A stretch of 64,000 nt of DNA from positions 124,001 to 188,000 of the forward strand of contig OZ255824.1 of NCBI GenBank assembly GCA_965277495.1, read 5' to 3'. This DNA is from CAHJXG01 sp965277495. GTDB lineage: Bacteria > Pseudomonadota > Alphaproteobacteria > Acetobacterales > Acetobacteraceae. The notes below the pieces were generated by a model. That model worked only from the letters and a program-made list of their open reading frames with translations, had not been told where the DNA came from and made no database searches. A program made the translations under genes and the position numbers. Shown here piece by piece: positions 16,734 through 25,275 of this stretch (its first letter is position 1; the number at the start of each line of letters is the position of its first letter).

Positions 16734-17016
16734 CCCTAGACCCGGGCGAAGAGAGCTTTGCCCGTCGAGCTTTGGCGGGCTGCACAGATGCGCTCCTCGC
16801 ATTCAGCTGATCCTTGATTTTAGCCAACCCAATCTGTTCCCATGCCGAATAAGCAGTCGCCCCGTTCGGGCGCGGTCGGGCCGGGGCCGCCGTGGATGGC
16901 GCCGACCGGGATTGGGATGAAACCAGAAGCCGAGCGGTGCGCCGAATGGAACAGGCGGAGCGCACCGTGCTGCTTGCCCAAGGCGTCGAAGTCGGCCTCG
17001 GGCACGATCCGGCTTA
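16734..17016. other. Intergenic region between otnC and dppF
   Basis: These 283 bases separate convergent genes. Short frames exist on both strands, but none has a believable start, ribosome site or family similarity. A GC-rich segment around 16860-16900 has imperfect palindromic potential; no U-tract terminator is present. Confidence 0.45.
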
Positions 17017-17991
17017 TTATCGCGGCACTCCGGTCAGATGGCACGCGACCAGATGGCCGGAGGCGGGTTCGGTCAGCGCCGGCTCGTGCACCCGGCATAC
17101 CGGCATGACGGTCGGGCAGCGGGTGTGGAAGCGGCAGCCGGTTGGCAAGGCGAGCGGGCTGGGCACGTCGCCGCCGACGCGGGCGCGCTTGCGTCCGCCG
17201 GGCCGGGTGGCGGGCGCCGCGGCGATCAGGGCTTGGGTATAGGGATGCAGGGCAGCGGCGTAGATGGCGCGCTTATCCGCGACCTCGACGACACGGCCCA
17301 GGTACATCACCGCAACCCGGTCCGAGATGTGCTTCACCACGCCCAAGTCGTGCGCGATGAACAGATAGGTCATGCCGAACCGCTCCTGTAGGTCCTGCAG
17401 CAGGTTGACGATGCCGGCCTGCACGGAGACGTCGAGCGCCGAGACCGGCTCGTCCAGCACCAGGAAGCGGGGGCGCAGGATCAATGCCCGGGCGATGCCG
17501 ACCCGCTGGCGCTGGCCGCCGCTGAACTCGTGCGGGAAGCGGCGGGCGGCGCGGGACGGCAGGCCGGCCTCGGCCAGCATGGCGGCGACTTTCGCCCGCG
17601 TTTCGCCACTCCGGCGCGCGCCGTGGATCAGCAGCGGCTCCATGACGATGTCCTCGACGGTCATGCGCGGGTTGAGCGAGCCGAACGGGTCCTGGAACAC
17701 GATCTGCACCTCGCGGCGGAGGCGCAGCAGGTCCCGCCCGGCCAGCGCCGTCATGTCGTTGCCGTCGAACAGCACGCGTCCGGCGGTCGGCTGGTTCAGC
17801 CGCACCAGCAGGCGACCGAGGGTACTCTTGCCGCAGCCGGACTCGCCGACCAGGCCCAGGGTTTCGCCTTGGCGGATCGACAGGCTCACCTCGTCCACGG
17901 CACGCAGCGCAAGGGTCGTGCGGCGCAGGAACGGGCCGGTGCGCAGGCTGTAGTAGCGGGACAAGGCGCGGGTTTCGACGAGGGGCGTCAT
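17017..17991 (-). CDS. Dipeptide/oligopeptide ABC importer ATPase, DppF type
   Basis: This is one of two cytoplasmic ATPases of a peptide-type importer. The 324-residue product has Walker A GESGCGKSTLGRLL (about 50-63), Q-loop QIVFQDPFGSLNPR, signature FSGGQRQRVGIARAL, Walker B FLVLDEPVSALD, and the OppF/DppF C-terminal extension with GCRFHTRCP and a final Cys pair. That extension can bind a 4Fe-4S cluster in this family. It overlaps the upstream dppD-type gene by 4 bp and is the last gene of the five-gene operon. Confidence 0.93.
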   Translation of the reverse strand: MTPLVETRALSRYYSLRTGPFLRRTTLALRAVDEVSLSIRQGETLGLVGESGCGKSTLGRLLVRLNQPTAGRVLFDGNDMTALAGRDLLRLRREVQIVFQDPFGSLNPRMTVEDIVMEPLLIHGARRSGETRAKVAAMLAEAGLPSRAARRFPHEFSGGQRQRVGIARALILRPRFLVLDEPVSALDVSVQAGIVNLLQDLQERFGMTYLFIAHDLGVVKHISDRVAVMYLGRVVEVADKRAIYAAALHPYTQALIAAAPATRPGGRKRARVGGDVPSPLALPTGCRFHTRCPTVMPVCRVHEPALTEPASGHLVACHLTGVPR

Positions 17992-18959
17992 GACGCCTCG
18001 CCGGCCCGGATGCAGGCTGCGGCGTGGCCGGGCGAGATCGGCAATAGCGGCGGCGGGCGGTCATCGCAGGCCGGGATGTGCAGGGCGCAGCGTGGCGCGA
18101 AGCGGCAGCCCGGCGGGCGGCGGGCCGGGTCCGGCAGGTTGCCGGGAATGGCCGGCAGACGGCGCAGATCCTGGTCGAGCGCAGGGACGCAGGCGAGCAG
18201 GCCGTGTGTGTACGGGTGGGCCGGGTGGTCGAACAGGGCGGCGGCCGGCGCCTGCTCGGCGATACGTCCGGCATACATCACCAGCACGCGGTCGGCGGTC
18301 TCGGCGACGACGCCCATGTTGTGGGTGATCAGCAGGACGGCCATGCCGCGCTCGGCCCGGAGGTCGAGCAGCAGATCGAGGATTTGCGCCTGGATGGTGA
18401 CGTCGAGGGCCGTGGTGGGCTCGTCGGCGATCAGCAGGCGCGGGTTGCAGGACAGCGCGATGGCGATCATCACGCGCTGGCGCTGGCCGCCGCTGAGCTG
18501 GTGCGGGTAGTCGCCGAGACGGCGTGCGGCGGAGGGGATGCCGACGCGGTCGAGCAGGCCGACGGCGCGGGCGCGGGCGGCGGCGGGTCCGATGCGCTCA
18601 TGGGCACGGAGCGTTTCGGTGATCTGATCGCCGATGGTGAACACCGGGTTGAGCGAGCTCATCGGCTCCTGGAATACCATGCCGATGCCGGGTCCGCGGA
18701 GACGGCGCAAGCGGCGCTCGGACAGGGCCAGCAAGGCGGCGCCTTCGAATGTCACACGCCCGGCCACGACGCGGGCGGCCGGACGGGGCAGCAGGCCGAG
18801 GATGGCGAGGGCGGAGACCGACTTGCCGCTGCCGCTTTCGCCCACGAGGCCCAGGACTTCGCCGGCGCCGAGGGTAAAAAACAGGTCCTCGACGGCGGTG
18901 ACCTCGCCGCGTCCGGTGCGGAAGGCGACCGTCAGCCCCTCGACGGCGAGCAAGGTCAT
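17988..18959 (-). CDS. Dipeptide/oligopeptide ABC importer ATPase, DppD type
   Basis: This is the second ATPase of the importer. The 323-residue product shows Walker A GESGSGKSVSALAIL (about 37-51), a Q-loop GMVFQEPMSSLNPV, signature LSGGQRQRVMIAIAL, Walker B LIADEPTTALDV, and the C-terminal GCRFAPRCALHIPAC motif of the OppD/DppD class. The start at 18959 overlaps the upstream permease stop; longer frames upstream are shadows. It pairs with the DppF-type ATPase to drive import. Confidence 0.93.
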   Translation of the reverse strand: MTLLAVEGLTVAFRTGRGEVTAVEDLFFTLGAGEVLGLVGESGSGKSVSALAILGLLPRPAARVVAGRVTFEGAALLALSERRLRRLRGPGIGMVFQEPMSSLNPVFTIGDQITETLRAHERIGPAAARARAVGLLDRVGIPSAARRLGDYPHQLSGGQRQRVMIAIALSCNPRLLIADEPTTALDVTIQAQILDLLLDLRAERGMAVLLITHNMGVVAETADRVLVMYAGRIAEQAPAAALFDHPAHPYTHGLLACVPALDQDLRRLPAIPGNLPDPARRPPGCRFAPRCALHIPACDDRPPPLLPISPGHAAACIRAGEAS

Positions 18960-19819
18960 TGCTGCAAATGCAGCCGCGGGTCGAGCACGTCGCGCAGGCC
19001 GTCGCCCAGCAGGTTGAGGCCGAGCACCGTGAGCATCAGCGCGGCGCCGGGGATGCTGATGATCCAGGGCGCCTCGACGAGGTATTGGCGGCCCTCGGCC
19101 ATGATGTTGCCCCAGGTTGGCGTAGGCGGCACTGCGCCGAGGCCAAGGAACGACAGCGTCGCCTCGGTCAGCACGGCGTAGGCGAACAGGAAGCTGAGTT
19201 GGACGATGAGCGGCGCCATGGCATTGGGGAGTATGTGGCGGCACAGGATGCGCAGGTGCCCGGCCCCGGCGGCGACCGCGGCCTGCACATACTCCATTTC
19301 CCGCAGCACCAGCACCGACGCCCGGACGATGCGGGCGGTGCGGGGGACATAGACGATAGAAAGGGCAAGGATGACGTTCTCGATGCCGGGTCCGAGCACG
19401 GAGGTGATGCCGATGGCGAGCAGGATGGCGGGGAAGGCCATCAGCGCGTCGTTGACCCGCATCAGCGCGCCGTCGAGAGCGTGGACATAGCCGGCGAGCG
19501 CGCCGACCAGGGTGCCGAACACGGCGTTGAGCGCCACGACGGCGACCCCGATGATGACCGAGAGCCGGGCGCCCCACAGCACGCGGGACCATAGGCTGCG
19601 GCCCAGATTGTCGGTGCCGAAGGGGAAGTCGGGCGACGGCGGGCGGAAGCGGGCGCGCATGGCGATGCGGGCGGGGTCGACGCTGGCGGCCCAGGGCGCG
19701 GCGATGGCGGCGAGCAGCACGACGCCGAACAGCAGCAGGCCAGTCAGGAAAAGGCGATGCCGCATCAGCCGCCATAACGTATCGCGCAGCGGGCGTGCCG
19801 GGCGGTCCCCAGCGTCCAT
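18956..19819 (-). CDS. Dipeptide ABC importer permease, DppC type
   Basis: The 287-residue inner-membrane permease has an N-terminal membrane segment (FLTGLLLFGVVLLAAIAAPW), the class-typical FPFGTDNLGRSLWSRVLWGAR block, and a BPD_transp_1 domain with five further segments. The EAA loop (VQAAVAAGAGHLRILCRHILPN, in part) contacts the ATPases. The ATG at 19819 follows the dppB-type stop by 7 bp. Confidence 0.92.
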   Translation of the reverse strand: MDAGDRPARPLRDTLWRLMRHRLFLTGLLLFGVVLLAAIAAPWAASVDPARIAMRARFRPPSPDFPFGTDNLGRSLWSRVLWGARLSVIIGVAVVALNAVFGTLVGALAGYVHALDGALMRVNDALMAFPAILLAIGITSVLGPGIENVILALSIVYVPRTARIVRASVLVLREMEYVQAAVAAGAGHLRILCRHILPNAMAPLIVQLSFLFAYAVLTEATLSFLGLGAVPPTPTWGNIMAEGRQYLVEAPWIISIPGAALMLTVLGLNLLGDGLRDVLDPRLHLQQ

Positions 19820-19826
19820 TGTGGCG

Positions 19827-20738
19827 TCAAGCGCCAAGGCGGACCCGCGGGTCGAGCGCGGCGTACAGCACGTCGACCAGGATATTGACCCCGACCAGCA
19901 CGGTGGTGAGCAGCAGCAGGCCGCCTTGGACAAGGGGATAGTCGCGGTTCAGCACGGCCTGGGTCAGCAGTTGGCCGAGGCCCGGCACCGAGAAGATGCT
20001 CTCGATCACCACGGAGCCGGAGACGAGCAGGCTGACGGAGATGCCGACGACGGTCGTGATCGGGACCATGGCGTTGGCGAGCGCGTGCTTGCCGACGACC
20101 ATGAGCGGCGGCAGGCCCTTGGCGCGCGCGGTGCGGACGTAGTCCTGGCGCAGCACTTCGAGCATTGAGGACCGGGTGATGCGGGCGAGCAGGCCGACCT
20201 GGAGCAAGGCGAGCGACACGGCCGGCAGCGTGGCGGTGCGCAGCCAGCCCCAGGGGTCGGCAAGCGGAGAGATCCAGCCGCCGGTCGGCAGCCAGCCGAG
20301 GTGCACCGCGAACAGCAGCACCAGCAGCGGGCCGATAAAGAAAGACGGCATGGAGATGCCGAACATGGCGCCGAGCATCGCGGCCTGGTCGACCATCGTA
20401 TTCTGCCGCAACGCCGCGAGCACGCCGGCGCCGATGCCGATAATCAACGTGAGGACCAGCGCGTAACCCGAGAGGATCAGCGTGACCGGGAGCCTTCCCA
20501 GCACGGCGCCGGTCACGTCGCTGCCCAATAGCAGCGAGCGGCCGAGGTCGCCATGCAGCAGCCCGGCATACCAGCGGCCAAGCTGGGCGAGCAGCGGCTG
20601 GTCGAGGCCGAGATCGGTGCGGATTTGCGCCACGTCGGCGGGGGTGGCAGAGACGCCGGCGATGACGACGGCGGGGTCGCCGGGGATGAGGCGCATGAGG
20701 CCGAAGGTGATCAGGCTGACCAGCAGCAGGGTCGGCAA
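19827..20738 (-). CDS. Dipeptide ABC importer permease, DppB type
   Basis: This is the partner permease, about 303 residues, with LMRLIPGDPAVVIAGV near the N-terminus, the DppB-typical periplasmic region, and six predicted membrane segments. The EAA loop reads DYVRTARAKGLPPLMVVGKHAL (in part). No ATG or GTG start is in frame; TTG at 20738 gives a protein beginning within the first membrane helix. The frame stays open upstream, over the solute-binding protein stop, with LIGVLVSRLFGALPTL. The true start may therefore be a rarer codon about 10 residues earlier. Confidence 0.88.
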   Translation of the reverse strand: MPTLLLVSLITFGLMRLIPGDPAVVIAGVSATPADVAQIRTDLGLDQPLLAQLGRWYAGLLHGDLGRSLLLGSDVTGAVLGRLPVTLILSGYALVLTLIIGIGAGVLAALRQNTMVDQAAMLGAMFGISMPSFFIGPLLVLLFAVHLGWLPTGGWISPLADPWGWLRTATLPAVSLALLQVGLLARITRSSMLEVLRQDYVRTARAKGLPPLMVVGKHALANAMVPITTVVGISVSLLVSGSVVIESIFSVPGLGQLLTQAVLNRDYPLVQGGLLLLTTVLVGVNILVDVLYAALDPRVRLGA

Positions 20739-20770
20739 CGCGCCGAACAGGCGCGAGACGAGGACGCCGA

Positions 20771-22333
20771 TCAGTTGGACAGCCAGACGTTGGACATGCG
20801 GGGGATGCGGAAGGGCACGAAGTTCTCGACGTTGCTGCGGCTGGCCTGCACCTTGGTCAGGCTGCCGAACGGCAGGGCGTAGGCGCGGTCGAGGATGACC
20901 GACTGCATGCGGGCATAGGCCGCGTTGCGCGCCGCGAGGTCCGGCAGGGTGTTCATGTCGTTCCAGGCGGCGACGATATCCGGGTCGTCATGGCCCTCCA
21001 GCGGGCGATACGTGGCGGTTGGCGGGGCGAAGAACGCCATGACGGACAATGCGCCGAGCGCCGGCTGGGTGCCGTAGCCGGTGTGGAAGTAGTTCCAGCC
21101 AGTGTCGCCACGGAGCTGCATGTTGACCGAGGTCGGCCAGTCCACGACCTGGAGCTGCGCGTTGATGCCGACGGCCTTCATCTGCTCGGCCATGACGACG
21201 GCGGCGTTATACATGGATGAGTAATCTTTGTTGGTTAGGATGGTGACGGGCTGATTGGCGTAGCCAGCCTCCGCTAACAACGCCTTGGCGCGGGCCGGGT
21301 CCTTGATGTTGTAGGTCGCCTTGCCGGCGTCGCTGTAGCCAGCGCGTCCGGGGTATTGGAAGCCGACGTTCAGACGGAAGTTGCCGTCGGTCGCGGCGTC
21401 CATGACCTCCTCGACATCCAGCGCCGCCTGCACTGCGCGGCGGAACGCCAGGTTGTCGGTCGGCGGCTTCTGCACATTGGCGATCGCGACCTGCACCCAC
21501 CAGTTCGGCAGCGGCAGCAGCCGGATCTTGGGATCCTCTTTCAACGCCGCGAGCGACTTGGTCGGCACGTCCTCGACCGCCTGCAGCTCGCCGGTTTGCA
21601 GCCCGGCCACCCGGGCGCTGGCCTCGGTCACGATACGGAAGGTGACGCTGTCGAGGCAGGCGACGCGGTAGCCGCCGAAGCCGCTGCGCTGTTCGTAGGC
21701 GGTGTTGGGCATATAGCCGTCGTAGCGCTTAATGCGCACGAAGCCGCCGGGCACGAACTCGTCCAGCATGAAGGGGCCGGTGCCGACGGTGCGCAGCCGG
21801 AGCGCCGGGTCGTCGCGCATTTCGGACGGATGGATCACGATCGGCACGCTGAAGGAGGAAAGCGTTTCGAGGAAGGTCGGCTGCGGCTTTTTCATGCGGA
21901 TGACGAAGGTGCCGGGGTCCGGCGTTTCCCATTTGTCGACGTTGGTCAGGATCGAGCGTTCGAGTCCCACCTTGCTGTAACGGTTGAACGACGCGGCTAC
22001 GTCCTCGCTGGTCATCGGCTTGCCATTGTGGAACTTCACGCCGCTGCGGAGCGCGAAGGTGTAAGTGAGCTTGTCCGGCGATTCGGTGACGCTGGCGGCG
22101 AGGTCGGGGATCGGGTTGTTCTGCTCGTCGCGCGTCATCAACGCCTCGAAGATGTTCATGGCAATGTTGCGGGTCGAGATGGTGTTCGAGGCATGCTGGT
22201 CGAGGCTGTTGACGTTGGCCTCTTGCCCGAAGGTCAGGTTGCCGCCGATGCGCGGGCACTTGAACGGTTCTGCCGATGCAGGCGCGGCGCAAAAGGCCGT
22301 GGCGGAGAGGAGCAACGCGGCCGAACGGTTCAT
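20771..22333 (-). CDS. Dipeptide/oligopeptide-binding protein (family 5)
   Basis: The 520-residue periplasmic binding protein carries a signal peptide (MNRSAALLLSATAFCAAPASA). Its SBP_bac_5 domain shows family blocks: NIFEALMTRDEQNNPIPDLA, a YTFALRSGVKFHNGKPMTSEDVAASFNRY block (in part), and RAKALLAEAGYANQPV. It supplies ligand to the DppBCDF-type permease encoded immediately downstream and heads that operon. ATG 22333 is preferred; a TTG four codons upstream is possible. The ligand cannot be read from sequence; peptides, nickel complexes or glutathione-like compounds are family possibilities. Confidence 0.92.
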   Translation of the reverse strand: MNRSAALLLSATAFCAAPASAEPFKCPRIGGNLTFGQEANVNSLDQHASNTISTRNIAMNIFEALMTRDEQNNPIPDLAASVTESPDKLTYTFALRSGVKFHNGKPMTSEDVAASFNRYSKVGLERSILTNVDKWETPDPGTFVIRMKKPQPTFLETLSSFSVPIVIHPSEMRDDPALRLRTVGTGPFMLDEFVPGGFVRIKRYDGYMPNTAYEQRSGFGGYRVACLDSVTFRIVTEASARVAGLQTGELQAVEDVPTKSLAALKEDPKIRLLPLPNWWVQVAIANVQKPPTDNLAFRRAVQAALDVEEVMDAATDGNFRLNVGFQYPGRAGYSDAGKATYNIKDPARAKALLAEAGYANQPVTILTNKDYSSMYNAAVVMAEQMKAVGINAQLQVVDWPTSVNMQLRGDTGWNYFHTGYGTQPALGALSVMAFFAPPTATYRPLEGHDDPDIVAAWNDMNTLPDLAARNAAYARMQSVILDRAYALPFGSLTKVQASRSNVENFVPFRIPRMSNVWLSN

Positions 22334-22588
22334 TCGCAATGCCAACCCCGATGTGCATGGTAGCCATGAACGTCATGCATGGCTTGCTGTGCGTCAAGAG
22401 GGCGCGTTATGCGTCGACGCCGTCGGACCGCATGGTCGGTTCGATGCAAATAAAACCGCATAACGTGCCGAGCCACCGCATCCAGCACTTTCCGGTGTTC
22501 AACCGAACTTGACCTTTATACGTCCGCCACGTTCGGGCATTAACAACGCAGGCGGGATGTTTGCGCCAAACAAATGAAGGAGGTTGGC
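22334..22588. other. Divergent promoter region, dppA-type operon and small membrane peptide
   Basis: These 255 bases lie between the leftward peptide-importer operon and the rightward 24-codon gene and should hold both promoters. Sequence around 22440-22560 is AT-richer than average. No sigma-54 match or strong inverted repeat was found. Confidence 0.4.
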
Positions 22589-22663
22589 GTGAATAATATC
22601 ATCTACATCGTTGGGTTGGTCGTCGTGGTGATTGCGGTACTGTCATTTTTCGGCTTGCGCTGA
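22589..22663 (+). CDS. 24-residue single-pass membrane peptide
   Basis: A GTG start preceded by GAAGGAGG at ideal spacing opens a 24-codon frame: MNNIIYIVGLVVVVIAVLSF then FGLR and a stop. Nearly the whole peptide is one membrane helix flanked by a polar N-terminus and a C-terminal Arg, orienting it N-out or N-in by the positive-inside rule. Short peptides of this type, often starting MNNIIYIVGL, recur in proteobacterial genomes and are usually missed by gene callers because of length. The function is unknown. Confidence 0.78.
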   Translation: MNNIIYIVGLVVVVIAVLSFFGLR

Positions 22664-22770
22664 AGCAATGAGGGAGGCGGCGCTTGCGGGCGCCGCATAC
22701 CCGCCGCCGACTGCATGAGCGCCGACTGCATGAGGCTGGCCGGCTTGCCGTGGGATGTAAGGCTGGCAGC

Positions 22771-24441
22771 CTAGGCCGCTGCCCGGGCACGTGCCTCGGC
22801 CCTCGCCTTCCGCTCCTCTTTCTTGTTGCCGCCCTTGGCCGCGCCGGCCAGCTTGGGCGCCTTGCCCTTTTTCGCCAGCAGCACCCGGTATTCGTCCATA
22901 TCGCCCTCGTACGGACGCACCGTGCCGTCATCCACCAGCCAAAGCTGGTCGGCCACCAGCTCGACCAGATGCGGATCGTGGGTGATCAACAGCACGGCGC
23001 CGGGGAACTCGCCCAACGCGCGGACCAGGGCGTCGCAGGCGTCGATGTCCAGATGGTTCGTCGGTTCGTCCAATATCAGCAGTTGCGGCGCGTCCCGGGT
23101 GGCAAGCGCCAACAGCAGGCGCGCCCGCTCCCCGCCGGACAGGCTGGTGGTCGGGGTATGGGCGCGGTCAGCGTCCAGGCCGAAACGCGCGAGCTGGCCG
23201 CGGACCTGGGTGGGGGCGGCGAGCGGCAAGGCGCGGGCCATGTGGTCAATCGGGCTCTCGCCCGGCACCAGCTCGGCCTCCTGATGCTGGGCGAAATAGC
23301 CGACGCGCAGCTTGCCCGGGCGGCGCAGGTTGCCGGCCATGGGCGTGAGCCGCCCGGCCAGCAGCTTTGCAAACGTGCTCTTGCCGTTGCCGTTGGCGCC
23401 CAACAGGGCGATGCGATCCTCCATGCCAAAATTCATCGATAGTCGCGACAGCACCACGTCGGCGCCATAGCCAACCGATACGCCATCGAGCGCCAGGATC
23501 GGCGGCGCGAGCTTGGGCGGCTCGGGGAAGGCGAACCGGGTGGGCGACGCCTCGATGACGGTGTCGATGACCGGCATGCGTTCGAGCGCCCGCAGGCGGG
23601 ACTGCGCCTGCCGGGCCTTGCTCGCCTGAGCGCGGAAACGGTCGACGAAGGCCTGCATGTGGGCGCGTTGCAAGGTGATGCGTTCGGCCGCGCGGGCCTG
23701 CTGCATGGCGTGTTCGGTGCGGATGCGAACGAACTCGCTGTAGCCGCCGGGGGTCAGGCTGAGCTTGCGCTGGTCAAGATGGGCGATGGACTGCACGGAG
23801 CGGTCGAGCAGTCCCTGGTCGTGCGAGACCACGAGCGCCGCACCGGGGAAGCGGGCGAGCCAGCCCTCGAGCCACAGGGTCGCCTCGAGGTCGAGGTGGT
23901 TGGTCGGCTCGTCCAGCAGCAGCAAGTCCGGCGCCGAGAACAGCACGGTCGCCAGCGCCACCCGCATGCGCCAGCCGCCGGAGAACTCGTCGAGGGATCG
24001 GAGCTGCGCCTCGGCGTCGAAGCCGAGCCCGGCCAGGATGATGGCGGCGCGCGCCGGAGCGGCATCGGCACCGATCGTGTGCAGGCGTTCGAACACTGCA
24101 GCCACGCGGTCCGGGGCCAATTCGCCACGCTCGGCGCGGGTGGCCTCCGCGAGTAAGGCGAGGCGCTCGGGATCGCCTTCCAGCACGGTGTCGAGCAGGG
24201 TGGCGGGGCCGGACGGGGCGGTCTGCTTGACCTGGGCCATGCGGGCGCGGGACGACAGGCGGATATCGCCGCCGTCGGCGCTTATGTCGCCGGCGATGGC
24301 CTTCAATAACGTGGACTTGCCGGCGCCGTTGCGGCCCACAAGCCCGATGCGGCGCCCGGGGTCGACGGTGAGGTCAGCACCGTCCAGCAGGGTGCGGCCA
24401 CCCATGCGCAGCGTGACGCCAGTGCAGGTCAGGAGGCTCAT
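22771..24441 (-). CDS. ABC-F family ATPase (Uup/YheS-like)
   Basis: The 556-residue soluble protein has two ABC domains and no membrane part. First: Walker A GRNGAGKSTLLKAI (about 35-48), signature FSGGWRMRVALA, Walker B LLLLDEPTNHLDLE. Second: GANGNGKSTFAKLL, LSGGERARLLLALA, LLILDEPTNHLDID. The linker (RIRTEHAMQQARAAERITLQ..., in part) is the P-site tRNA-interaction motif region of ABC-F proteins, which act on the ribosome. A Lys/Arg/Ala-rich tail closes the protein. The start at 24441 follows an AGGAGGC-like region on the coding strand poorly; no better in-frame start is closer to the domain. Confidence 0.9.
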   Translation of the reverse strand: MSLLTCTGVTLRMGGRTLLDGADLTVDPGRRIGLVGRNGAGKSTLLKAIAGDISADGGDIRLSSRARMAQVKQTAPSGPATLLDTVLEGDPERLALLAEATRAERGELAPDRVAAVFERLHTIGADAAPARAAIILAGLGFDAEAQLRSLDEFSGGWRMRVALATVLFSAPDLLLLDEPTNHLDLEATLWLEGWLARFPGAALVVSHDQGLLDRSVQSIAHLDQRKLSLTPGGYSEFVRIRTEHAMQQARAAERITLQRAHMQAFVDRFRAQASKARQAQSRLRALERMPVIDTVIEASPTRFAFPEPPKLAPPILALDGVSVGYGADVVLSRLSMNFGMEDRIALLGANGNGKSTFAKLLAGRLTPMAGNLRRPGKLRVGYFAQHQEAELVPGESPIDHMARALPLAAPTQVRGQLARFGLDADRAHTPTTSLSGGERARLLLALATRDAPQLLILDEPTNHLDIDACDALVRALGEFPGAVLLITHDPHLVELVADQLWLVDDGTVRPYEGDMDEYRVLLAKKGKAPKLAGAAKGGNKKEERKARAEARARAAA

Positions 24442-24513
24442 GCGAAGCTTCTGCCGCATTGCAGCAAAACAGTCCAGGGTTGCCTTTCCGACAAGGCCGC
24501 GGGAGGCTGGCGC

Positions 24514-25218
24514 ATGACATGGTCGATCCTTGCGCGGGACAGCGCCACGGGCGAGCTCGGTGCCGCGGTCGCGTCTCGGTTCTTCGCCGTGGGTGCGTTG
24601 TGCATCCACGTCGAGGGTCGGGTCGCGGCGCTGGCGACGCAGGCGTTGGTGAACCCGATGTATGCCGTGCACGCGATGCCGCGGCTGCGGGCGGGTGCGG
24701 CGCCGGATGCGGTGCTGGCGGCGTTGGTTGGCGAGGACCCGGGCCGGGCGCAACGGCAGTTCCATATCCTGGATGCGTCGGGGCGGATCGCGCAGCACAC
24801 CGGCGAGGGCTGCGTGTCCTGGGCCGGGCATGTGCGCGGCGCCGATGTGTCGGTCGCGGGCAACATGCTGGCCGGGTCGGAGGTGGTGGCCCAGACGCTA
24901 GACGGCTTCGCGAACTCAGCCGGCGGTATGGCCGAGCGGTTGCTGTCGGCGATGGAGGCCGGTGAGGCCGTTGGCGGCGACAAGCGGGGCCGGCAAAGTG
25001 CGGCGTTGAAGGTTTGCGTGGCCGATCCGTATCCCGATTTGGACATTCGCGCCGACGACCATCCGGACCCGCTGAGGGAACTGCGCCGGCTGCACCGGGT
25101 CAGCCTAGGGCGCTATGCGGTGTTCCGCCGATTTTTGGCAGGGGCAGATAGCCCATACGGCACTGTGGACCGCGACATGATCGAGGCCGCGGTCGCCCGG
25201 GAGGGGCAGCCGCCTTGA
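24514..25218 (+). CDS. DUF1028 family protein (Ntn-hydrolase-like)
   Basis: The 234-residue protein matches the DUF1028 family, whose fold resembles N-terminal nucleophile hydrolases. Conserved blocks are TWSILARDSATGELGAAVAS at the N-terminus, QALVNPMYAVHAMPRL, GEGCVSWAGHVRGADVSVAGNML (in part), and KVCVADPYPDLDIRADDHPDPLRELRRL (in part). No secretion signal is present. The enzymatic role is not established for the family; members often sit near amino-acid or peptide catabolism genes. It is divergent from the ABC-F gene by about 70 bp. Confidence 0.85.
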   Translation: MTWSILARDSATGELGAAVASRFFAVGALCIHVEGRVAALATQALVNPMYAVHAMPRLRAGAAPDAVLAALVGEDPGRAQRQFHILDASGRIAQHTGEGCVSWAGHVRGADVSVAGNMLAGSEVVAQTLDGFANSAGGMAERLLSAMEAGEAVGGDKRGRQSAALKVCVADPYPDLDIRADDHPDPLRELRRLHRVSLGRYAVFRRFLAGADSPYGTVDRDMIEAAVAREGQPP

Positions 25219-25275
25219 GATACCGCGTCCCGATGCTTATGCCCGGGCCGAGGTGAGTACCATGCCTTAACGCGG

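Noticed and set aside
16820..17108. Overlapping 88- to 92-codon frames between otnC and dppF.
   Set aside because: No ribosome site, no family resemblance, and equal openness on both strands.
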